This document shows, in pieces, positions 1-5,227 of a stretch of 12,165 nucleotides of DNA (positions are counted from its first letter, which is position 1; every line of letters starts with the position of its first letter). The notes under the pieces are model-generated. The model did no database searches and was not told the origin of the DNA. It saw only the letters and a list, made by a program, of their open reading frames with translations. This DNA comes from Acidobacteriaceae bacterium (GTDB lineage: Bacteria > Acidobacteriota > Terriglobia > Terriglobales > SbA1), in the NCBI GenBank assembly GCA_019237515.1, contig JAFAGX010000458.1, positions 1 through 12,165 of the forward strand, given 5' to 3'. The position numbers and the translations under genes are program-made.

Positions 1-417
1 TTGGCGGTGAAACGGCTGCCGTTGGATTTGCAATTCGGTCTTCAACCAGCGGGAACCGATGGCGACATCTGCCCCGTCGCGAATCGCGGCAAAGAGCCTG
101 TCGGCTTCGGCAATGGGCGAAGAAAGGTCGGCATCGCTGAAAAGTAAAATCTCGCCCTTAGCGTGCAACATGCCATTTTTCACGCTGTAGCCTTTGCCAT
201 GGTTCCCGGGATTCTCGATCAGGCGCAGCCTCGCATCGTTGCTGGCATACCCGGTTACAATCTGGGCCGTATCATCTTTTGAACCATCATTTACGACGAT
301 GATTTCAGCGCTCCAGCCATGCTGGCTGGCGTGAGCCGTAATCATCTCAAGGGTCGACGCAATTCGCGCGCTCTCGTTGTAAGCGGGAAGCACGATGCTG
401 TAGGTAGGAGCTGCCAA
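1..417 (-). CDS. GT2 glycosyltransferase, dolichyl-phosphate beta-glucosyltransferase-like (3' part outside window)
   Basis: This is the N-terminal 139 residues of a family 2 glycosyltransferase; the gene continues beyond the left edge. Visible GT-A fold motifs are YSIVLPAYNES near residues 6-16, VVNDGSKDDT at 41-50 (nucleotide-sugar binding), GKGYSVKNGM at 74-83, the metal-binding DAD at 95-97 (SDADLS) and IGSRW at 120-124. This order is typical of the Alg5/dolichyl-phosphate glucosyltransferase group, which moves glucose from UDP-glucose to a polyprenyl phosphate at the inner face of the membrane; the exact donor and acceptor here are unknown. I chose the TTG at 417 because it puts the first strand at the usual distance from the N-terminus. 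A GTG at 453 is in frame and would add 12 residues; neither start has a good ribosome binding site. The gene follows the HD-GYP gene by 84 bp (48 bp with the GTG), so the two are probably co-transcribed. Confidence 0.88.
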   Translation of the reverse strand, partial: MAAPTYSIVLPAYNESARIASTLEMITAHASQHGWSAEIIVVNDGSKDDTAQIVTGYASNDARLRLIENPGNHGKGYSVKNGMLHAKGEILLFSDADLSSPIAEADRLFAAIRDGADVAIGSRWLKTELQIQRQPFHRQ

Positions 418-501
418 GCAATGCGACGATCTTGCTTCGTTGTTGGCCAACACTGACAGAACTATACGGCAGCAGTCACAGCAGGATCTTTCTCTTTGCG
501 A

Positions 502-1533
502 TCACGCGACCCGCTGCTGCAGCATCGAGAAGAATTGATTTACCAGTTCTTGATCCCATAGTCCCGATTGTGCCTCTCGCCGCATCGTAACGGCGGCCTC
601 GTCGTGACTTAGGGCACGTTTGTACGGGCGCTCCGTACAAAGGGCATCGTAAACATCCACTACTTGCAAAATTCGTGGCAGTAGCGGGATCTCATTCTTG
701 GTTAGTCCGTCCGGATAACCGCTGCCATCAGAGTGCTCATGATGGCTGCGAATAATGGGCAGCACAAGGCGCAGTGACTTGAGCGGCCGGCAAATGTTTT
801 CTCCGGTCACCGGGTGCTGCTTCATGACCACCCACTCTTCCGGAGTCAAGTCGCTTCCTTTTTTCAATATCTCATCTGGCACTTTGATCTTGCCCAAGTC
901 ATGCAGATAGCCGCCGCGCCGCAATGCCACAATCGAGTCTTCATCCAGACCTAAATGATGGCCCAGATTGGCCGCGTTCTCAGCCAGCCGCTCACAGTGG
1001 CCGACCGTATACGGATCACGGCTTTCTACGCTGAGGCCCAGGGTACAAAGGATCGACTCGGCGGTTTCCAGCTCATCTGTAAATTCCTTCAGCTTCAGCA
1101 GCGACTTGACCCGTGCAAACAGCTCCTCCGAGAAGATGGGCTTATTCAGAAAATCGTCGGCGCCCGCCTCGATGCCGTGCAGCTTATCCTCACGATCGCT
1201 AAGCCCGGTTATCAATACCACCGGAATCAGGCGGGTGCTGGGATCTTCCTTGAGCTCACGACAGAGTTCGTAGCCAGATTTGCCGGGCATAATTACGTCG
1301 GAAAGAATCAAATCCGGAAGTTGCCGCCTGAGTTCGACCTGGGCCTGCTCGGCGTCGGGGACAGTCACTACATCGTAGCCGCGCGTCTGCAGCAATTCCT
1401 GCATCAACACCATGGTGTCGGGATTATCGTCGACCACCAGGACCCTTGGAGCGCGGCGGCGCAGGGGCAACTCAGTAACACGTCCCTTGTCCTGTGGCCG
1501 GATAAAGGAAGGTTCCTTCAAGGGGAGGTTCAT
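502..1533 (-). CDS. Response regulator with HD-GYP c-di-GMP phosphodiesterase domain (RpfG-like)
   Basis: A cytoplasmic two-domain signalling protein of 343 residues. The receiver domain (about 30-146) has the acidic pair D35/D36, the phosphoacceptor D79 in LILSDVIMPG, T109 and K131 (NKP). The HD-GYP domain (about 150-343) keeps the metal and catalytic set: H179 (VGHCER), H211/D212 and the lysine of HDLGK, H240 (KQHP), and the HHExxDGxGYP signature at 264-274, followed by D293. All key residues are present, so an active phosphodiesterase that cleaves cyclic di-GMP under control of a sensor kinase is expected; no kinase gene is in the window. I chose the ATG at 1533. A TTG at 1545 is in frame and adds four residues; a TACAAT box at 1558-1563 favours the shorter form. 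The gene lies 120 bp after the TonB-like gene and directly before the glycosyltransferase. Cyclic-di-GMP turnover fits with the two PilZ-type proteins encoded upstream. Confidence 0.93.
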   Translation of the reverse strand: MNLPLKEPSFIRPQDKGRVTELPLRRRAPRVLVVDDNPDTMVLMQELLQTRGYDVVTVPDAEQAQVELRRQLPDLILSDVIMPGKSGYELCRELKEDPSTRLIPVVLITGLSDREDKLHGIEAGADDFLNKPIFSEELFARVKSLLKLKEFTDELETAESILCTLGLSVESRDPYTVGHCERLAENAANLGHHLGLDEDSIVALRRGGYLHDLGKIKVPDEILKKGSDLTPEEWVVMKQHPVTGENICRPLKSLRLVLPIIRSHHEHSDGSGYPDGLTKNEIPLLPRILQVVDVYDALCTERPYKRALSHDEAAVTMRREAQSGLWDQELVNQFFSMLQQRVA

Positions 1534-1557
1534 GGCACTACGCAATACCTAAAGGCT

Positions 1558-1563
1558 ATTGTA
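1558..1563 (-). promoter_or_regulatory. Possible -10 box before the HD-GYP gene
   Basis: On the minus strand this reads TACAAT, five of six bases of the sigma-70 -10 consensus, 24 bp upstream of the chosen ATG. No convincing -35 hexamer stands 16-18 bp further upstream (the sequence there is GGCTGT), so the call is weak. A 6-bp inverted repeat, AACAGC (1580-1585) and GCTGTT (1606-1611), lies just upstream and could be an operator or a hairpin in the tonB-like/HD-GYP gap. Confidence 0.25.
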
Positions 1564-1665
1564 AAAGTTTGTGGTGCGCAACAGCCGATTCCGCCGGGAA
1601 ACTAAGCTGTTACCGTAATTGATCGTGTTCCCAATTGAGGAATCGAGAGCAGTTCACGGTCCGGA

Positions 1666-2337
1666 TTACAGCGCGCCATCACTGGTAATCGAGGGTTGCT
1701 GATAACGCGCGGTCGTATCCGAAACATCAATCGTGAAATTCACTGTCACTCTGGCCTGAGTCTCAACTGGTTTCCCACCCTGGACGAAGGGCTTGAATTT
1801 CCATTGACGCACCGCTTCTCGGGCTGCCGGGACCAGAATGCTCGGTCCACTGAGCACCCGCAGATCTTCGACTGCGCCGTCTGCGGCGATCAGGGCTTGC
1901 ATCAACACCGAGCCTTGAACTGACGTTTGTCCCGCGAGCAGCGGATACTCGGTTTTAGGCAATGGTGCATTGATGGAAGCCATCTGAACTTTTTCGGCAG
2001 CAGTTTCAGCTGCATTCGACTTTGCAGAACTCACAACACCGGCCGAGCCCTGCGGCTCGGCGGAACGCTTGGCAACATGCTTGGGAGACGAAGTGGCGGC
2101 AACGGGCGAAGGAGACGTAGGCGTTTCTGTGACCGTGCTCGGAGAAGTGGCGACTTGTTCTTCCTCCGTGGCAGCGGTCTCGTTGCTTCCGAACCAGTAA
2201 TCGCGGTCTTTTACAAGAACCACGAGCAACGCAGTGACCAGCAGGAGAATTGCGATCGACAGACGGCGGCGTTGCCTCTCGGCCGAGGCGGCAGTGCGGG
2301 TCGCATTGCCTTGTCGTGTTACTGTGCCGTCCAGCAT
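1666..2337 (-). CDS. TonB-family energy transducer-like protein
   Basis: A 223-residue inner-membrane-anchored periplasmic protein. A basic N-terminus (RQRRR at 21-25) is followed by one membrane segment (about 26-42), a Thr/Ser/Pro/Glu-rich linker (about 50-120) and a TonB C-terminal domain (about 128-204) with the typical YPLLAGQTSVQGSVLMQALIxxDG stretch and the QWKFKPF signature at 178-184. TonB proteins pass energy from ExbB/ExbD to outer-membrane receptors; no exbB, exbD or receptor gene is in the window, so this may be one of the many accessory TonB-domain proteins of this type of bacterium with another role. The ATG at 2337 is preceded by AGGTAGGA, a good ribosome binding site. The 144-bp region before it holds three phased ATGGCACG repeats. 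The gene lies downstream of the PilZ gene on the same strand, with its own probable regulatory region in between. Confidence 0.88.
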   Translation of the reverse strand: MLDGTVTRQGNATRTAASAERQRRRLSIAILLLVTALLVVLVKDRDYWFGSNETAATEEEQVATSPSTVTETPTSPSPVAATSSPKHVAKRSAEPQGSAGVVSSAKSNAAETAAEKVQMASINAPLPKTEYPLLAGQTSVQGSVLMQALIAADGAVEDLRVLSGPSILVPAAREAVRQWKFKPFVQGGKPVETQARVTVNFTIDVSDTTARYQQPSITSDGAL

Positions 2338-2401
2338 TTCCTACCTTTTCCTGGGTTTCTGGTACGCACCACTAAGATGCGGCAGGTCTTGATCGATGAC
2401 A

Positions 2402-2452
2402 ATGGCACGGGCGAAGGGGTGCCATGGCACGACACGACGATGCCATGGCACG
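2402..2452. promoter_or_regulatory. Three phased ATGGCACG repeats with two CCATGG-centred palindromes (operator candidate)
   Basis: ATGGCACG occurs three times, starting at 2402, 2424 and 2445, so the spacing is 22 and 21 bp, two turns of the helix. The last two copies are parts of perfect palindromes: GTGCCATGGCAC at 2419-2430 and TGCCATGGCA at 2441-2450. The array lies 65-115 bp upstream of the tonB-like start codon in a 144-bp gap. Phased palindromes in a promoter region suggest cooperative binding of a dimeric regulator; which regulator is unknown. An extragenic repeat with no regulatory role is the alternative. Confidence 0.45.
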
Positions 2453-2481
2453 AGAGGGCCAGAATCTCGCTACATACTTGA

Positions 2482-3186
2482 TTAATTGCAGTTTCGGCGT
2501 GCGGCGGGTTCGAACTGGTCGAGTTGGGCATCCCGTTGGGTTGTCAGTTTCCCGTCGGGCGATTTGCCATAGAGTTCCGCACCCTGGCAGTAGTAAAGCC
2601 CCGTATGTACATCCACCCAGACTTGAGCGTTGGGGTTCCCAACTGCAACCGGCGGCGGTGGGGGTTCCGCCAGTCCTAAAGCTACAAGCATGCGCTCAGA
2701 AAGCGTGAGGGAGGGCTGGTAAGCCTTACTCTGGACTGGTTGGGGAGGAGAACCAGCACTTAAGAACGTCAAAAACAGCAATAAGCCTGCAATTCCAACC
2801 GCAACGTCTCCGCGATGGGTGGCAAACCATGTTTGCCAACTGGACGTCTCTTCTTCGGCACCAGTAGGCTCCAGTACCTTAGAAATGGCTTCCGGGCTCG
2901 CCATGGCGTCCAGAAACTCCAGGCCAAAGCAGAAGCCCGAACGATTCCGTACGATACCTGAAACCCGAAGCTTGGCGGAGTTCTGAAACTGCACTTCCAT
3001 CAAGTCGCCGGGCAGCAGGTCGATGCCGCCGTAAAGGGCCATTCCGCGCTGACTGATCTCGCAGGCCAGTCCGGGTACAGGAACCTTCGAAGAATCCCCT
3101 TCAGCCGAGACAAGAACCGGCAGACGCACGTGATATCGGGGTCCGCTGCGCGTATTCTCCGCAATATTGGCAAGAGCAGTCGTCAT
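2482..3186 (-). CDS. PilZ-domain membrane protein with extra C-terminal Cys-containing domain
   Basis: A 234-residue protein with three parts. The N-terminal PilZ domain (about 14-106) has the c-di-GMP binding motif RxxxR as RYHVR at 17-21, and EISQRG at 43-48 in place of the usual (D/N)xSxxG, so binding is likely but the second motif is altered. A single membrane segment spans about 127-145. After a proline-rich stretch (PPPPP at 175-179) comes a small C-terminal domain (188-232) with VWVDVHTGLYYCQG and YGKSPDG, resembling the short TGxYHxPGxxxYG domain found at the ends of some bacterial exported or nuclease-related proteins (recalled similarity, not searched). Cytoplasmic c-di-GMP sensing could thus be coupled to a domain across the membrane. 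The ATG at 3186 has GAGG eight bases upstream, overlapping the end of the preceding gene, which ends only 8 bp before; the two are very likely translated together. Confidence 0.85.
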   Translation of the reverse strand: MTTALANIAENTRSGPRYHVRLPVLVSAEGDSSKVPVPGLACEISQRGMALYGGIDLLPGDLMEVQFQNSAKLRVSGIVRNRSGFCFGLEFLDAMASPEAISKVLEPTGAEEETSSWQTWFATHRGDVAVGIAGLLLFLTFLSAGSPPQPVQSKAYQPSLTLSERMLVALGLAEPPPPPVAVGNPNAQVWVDVHTGLYYCQGAELYGKSPDGKLTTQRDAQLDQFEPAARRNCN

Positions 3187-3194
3187 TACCGCCT

Positions 3195-3674
3195 CTATTT
3201 CTTAAACCAGTCGATATGGAGGAGGTAAATCGCGCTGAACCAGGCCAAGGCCGCCAATGCGGCGGTTCCAAATAAGGCTTTCAAGAGCGGCTTGCGCGGC
3301 CGCTTTTCATCGGTTGATGCCGCCCTGAACTTTTCAATCCATTGCTGTTCATTATTCTGTTGCAAGGATTCTTGAATGCTAGCGCCCAGGCGGCGGCGGT
3401 CGGTCGAATCCAGCGAAACGAACTTGAACGGCTGCAGGTCGCTGGTTACCGGGCTGAGCATTTCTGCCCCGCCGAACACCGATCCGGTGCGCGTCAGGAA
3501 CATCAACTTGACCTGCGTTCCTTGAATAGCGGGAGTGGGGAGGGAGAGTAAGCCGCCTGTAACCGAGACGACGTGCAGGGTGCCCGAAGTACGCTGGCCG
3601 TCCTGGAACCGCAGAACGGCCGGCGTAACGGTATCGAGATAAACGCGCGGTGCACGTTGGGGAAGGCTGCCCAT
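3195..3674 (-). CDS. Degenerate PilZ-like protein with C-terminal membrane anchor
   Basis: A 159-residue protein whose first about 105 residues resemble a PilZ beta-barrel: strands around AVLRFQDG (19-26), LHVVSVTGGLLSL (33-45), QVKLMFLTRTGSVFGGAEML (54-73) and FKFVSLDSTDRRRLGASI (83-100). It lacks the RxxxR motif, and VSVTGG stands where (D/N)xSxxG would be, so it may not bind c-di-GMP itself. A charged, coiled-coil-like stretch (100-130) leads to one membrane segment (about 132-152) and a short tail ending in KK. The topology is cytoplasmic head with C-terminal anchor. It is followed after 8 bp by the full PilZ gene, so the pair may act together, for example as a receptor and a partner. The ATG at 3674 lacks a clear ribosome binding site but no better start is in frame. 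Assignment to PilZ rests on overall pattern and neighbour, hence only moderate certainty. Confidence 0.75.
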   Translation of the reverse strand: MGSLPQRAPRVYLDTVTPAVLRFQDGQRTSGTLHVVSVTGGLLSLPTPAIQGTQVKLMFLTRTGSVFGGAEMLSPVTSDLQPFKFVSLDSTDRRRLGASIQESLQQNNEQQWIEKFRAASTDEKRPRKPLLKALFGTAALAALAWFSAIYLLHIDWFKK

Positions 3675-3797
3675 ACGGGTGTGAGTATGCGACGAGGTGG
3701 TTACTAATTGAAGATTACGTAAGTGCCATTTTGGGACTAATTCTGCCCATGGGCGTCAGTCACATTACCTGACCAGTTGGTACACGACCGCTGAACG
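3675..3797. other. Intergenic region with a GCCCATGGGC palindrome
   Basis: The 123 bp between the permease and the PilZ-like gene probably carry the promoter of the PilZ pair. A perfect 10-bp palindrome, GCCCATGGGC, is at 3745-3754, and GTGCCAT, one half of the palindromes seen before the tonB-like gene, is at 3723-3729. No rho-independent terminator for the permease and no convincing -35/-10 pair were found. Confidence 0.4.
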
Positions 3798-4751
3798 CTA
3801 ATCGCCGGTAGTCTCCACTGCCATTTCCTGGAGAGGTTTTGTTCCAGTCACTTCGGCACTCGTCACAAGAATCACCGATGCGATCACGATGGCGCTGCCC
3901 GCCAGGATGTAGCGATCGATGCGCTCATGCAGCACCAGCCAACCGAGAAACACAGCCACGACGGGGTTCACGTACGCATAGGTCGAAACCTTTGAGGTTG
4001 GAACATGCCCCAGCAGCCAGATATAAGCCGTGTAGCCTATCCAGGAGCCGCAGACAATGAGATACACAACAGCACCAAATCCGCGTGCAGTCCAAACCAC
4101 CTTCGGTAAATCATGCAGGACGAACGCGACTGCCAGATTGGCGAGGCCAGCTGCGACCATCTCCCAGCCCATTGCGGAAAAGGGATCGATGTCCGGAGAT
4201 TTCCATTTTTTCGCGAGCACCGAACCCAAAGCCCAACTGAACGAACCGCCAATCAAGCTCAATGAGGCCCACAATTCACTTCGGCCAAAAGAACCTGCCG
4301 CGACCAGTTCGGGCCATAGGAGAACGATCAGGCCTACAATTCCAAGCCCTAAACCCGCCTTGCCGCGAACTGAGATCTGATGATGGCCAAGCAAGAGCCG
4401 GTCGAGCACAAGAAACCAAAGCGGGGTAATTGCAATGATCAGCGCGGCCAAACCAGAGGCAATGTGGGTTTCGGCATAAGAGAGCGTCAGGTTTCCGCCG
4501 AGCAACAGCAAGATGCCAACTGCGGCCATTTCGGCCAACCGCTGCGGCTTGTACCAGATCTTCTTCCCGCGGATACCGCAGAACGCAACCATGAACACAC
4601 CCGCGATTGAAAAGCGCACGCCACACATCAGCGCCGGAGGAATCCGCTCGACGGCGATATCGATACCTAGGTAGGTCGAGCCCCAAAACAGATAGACGAG
4701 TGCAAAGGCGACAATCACGGCGAATCGGGTTGGCTGTTGGCCGGATCCCAT
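3798..4751 (-). CDS. DMT superfamily (EamA) permease, YedA-like
   Basis: A 317-residue inner-membrane protein with about ten hydrophobic segments arranged as two EamA repeats. The first repeat carries the typical YLFWGSTYLGI (20-30) and the SYAETHIASGLAALIIAITPLW stretch (91-112); the second ends in YAYVNPVVAVFLGWLVLHE (258-276), the family signature for the ninth helix. Relatives such as YedA and RhaT-like exporters move metabolites or amino acids; the substrate here cannot be told. I chose the ATG at 4751. A TTG at 4790 is in frame and would add 13 residues, but those codons fall inside the inverted-repeat element at 4766-4862, which argues against it; the GGAGG in that arm is about 15 bases from the ATG, further than usual. 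The gene is the first of the minus-strand block and diverges from the aminotransferase gene. A second, unrelated-looking EamA permease is at 7216-8193. Confidence 0.9.
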   Translation of the reverse strand: MGSGQQPTRFAVIVAFALVYLFWGSTYLGIDIAVERIPPALMCGVRFSIAGVFMVAFCGIRGKKIWYKPQRLAEMAAVGILLLLGGNLTLSYAETHIASGLAALIIAITPLWFLVLDRLLLGHHQISVRGKAGLGLGIVGLIVLLWPELVAAGSFGRSELWASLSLIGGSFSWALGSVLAKKWKSPDIDPFSAMGWEMVAAGLANLAVAFVLHDLPKVVWTARGFGAVVYLIVCGSWIGYTAYIWLLGHVPTSKVSTYAYVNPVVAVFLGWLVLHERIDRYILAGSAIVIASVILVTSAEVTGTKPLQEMAVETTGD

Positions 4752-4765
4752 AAATGAGTCTATGT

Positions 4766-4862
4766 ACCTCCGCGGACCTCTGTGGTTCAAGTCTTATGTG
4801 AGACCCTGCTGATACCGGAATCAAATCTTAAACACGGAGAAGACGGAGGGTCGCAGAGGTAA
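4766..4862. repeat. Imperfect inverted-repeat element (ACGGAG/CTCTGTG type)
   Basis: The left arm (4766-4796, CCTCCGCGGACCTCTGTGG and on) and the right arm (4822-4862, ending GGTCGCAGAGGTA) are imperfect reverse complements around a 25-base centre. Aligned, TACCTCCGCG faces TACCTCTGCG and TTCAAGTCTT faces TTTAAGATTT; the right arm has about six to eight extra bases made of another CGGAG-like unit. From memory, similar ACCACGGAG...CAGAGG segments are scattered between genes in Acidobacteriota and some other phyla. It could form a long hairpin just upstream of the permease gene. Its copy number in this genome cannot be seen from one window. Confidence 0.6.
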
Positions 4863-4951
4863 TTAGACGAAAGGAGTGAGTTCGTAGACTCGGACATTTC
4901 ATCAGGCACCTGAAATGGAAACGAACACTAATGTTCACTGTCGATTGGGGG

Positions 4952-4980
4952 TTACCGAGCCACTCACAATGAGCTATACT
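4952..4980 (+). promoter_or_regulatory. Possible sigma-70 promoter for the aminotransferase operon
   Basis: TATACT at 4975-4980 matches five of six bases of the -10 consensus, and TTACCG at 4952-4957 stands exactly 17 bp upstream but matches TTGACA in only three positions. The inverted repeat CATTTCA/TGAAATG lies 35-60 bp upstream of the -35. It is the best promoter-like sequence in the divergent region, but by eye only. Confidence 0.3.
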
Positions 4981-5175
4981 GAAATTGGAATGTGTAGCGA
5001 TGCGTTATCAGCTGACCAATTCGCATTTGCCCGCATGCTGGCTGCGCTCACTTGTGTGCCCGCGCCGGTATCGTGCAGTGCTGCCATCCCGCCTGCGTCC
5101 CAACCTCTTCGGTAGCGACTAGTTCCGACTCCTCCTTCCAGTTCTGGAAGTGGCACAAACTCCGATCCATATTGC

Positions 5176-5210
5176 GAGCTACGAGCTACTAGCTCCTGAC
5201 TACTGACTAC
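5176..5210 (+). repeat. Five 7-bp units in tandem before the aminotransferase ribosome binding site
   Basis: The stretch divides into five heptads: GAGCTAC twice (5176-5189), TAGCTCC (5190-5196) and TGACTAC twice (5197-5210), followed by a partial TGA. The units are two identical pairs joined by a diverged one, which suggests growth by slipped-strand duplication. The array ends 7 bases before the GGAGG ribosome binding site, so it is part of the leader. Confidence 0.6.
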
Positions 5211-5227
5211 TGATTTTGGAGGATCCC

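Larger units (their letters stand above)
4752..5227. other. Divergent intergenic region between permease and aminotransferase genes
   Basis: No convincing gene lies in this stretch. It holds the inverted-repeat element at 4766-4862, a 7-bp inverted repeat CATTTCA (4895-4901)/TGAAATG (4911-4917) that could be an operator, a possible plus-strand promoter at 4952-4980, and a run of 7-bp repeats at 5176-5210 next to the ribosome binding site of the downstream gene. If the promoter is right, the aminotransferase mRNA has a leader of roughly 240 bases. I did not recognise a known riboswitch fold in it. Confidence 0.6.

Noticed and set aside
955..1605. Plus-strand open frame of 216 codons opposite the HD-GYP gene
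   Set aside because: It is antisense to a gene with complete receiver and HD-GYP motifs, and its translation shows no domain pattern.
2402..2452. TGGCAC elements as sigma-54 -24 boxes
   Set aside because: On neither strand is TGGCAC followed at the required distance by TTGC; the GG-N10-GC spacing is not met.
4276..4824. Minus-strand open frame of 182 codons in another frame over the EamA permease
   Set aside because: Rich in Arg and Cys with no hydrophobic segments or motifs; the overlapping frame encodes a clear permease.
4764..4864. Insertion sequence remnant
   Set aside because: Inverted arms are present but no transposase fragment and no target-site duplication can be seen.
4915..5115. 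Possible small gene of 66 codons in the divergent region
   Set aside because: No ribosome binding site, no recognisable motif, and it overlaps the possible promoter; more likely non-coding leader DNA.
5176..5210. Heptad repeats as a CRISPR array
   Set aside because: Units are 7 bp and directly joined, without spacers, and there are no cas genes.
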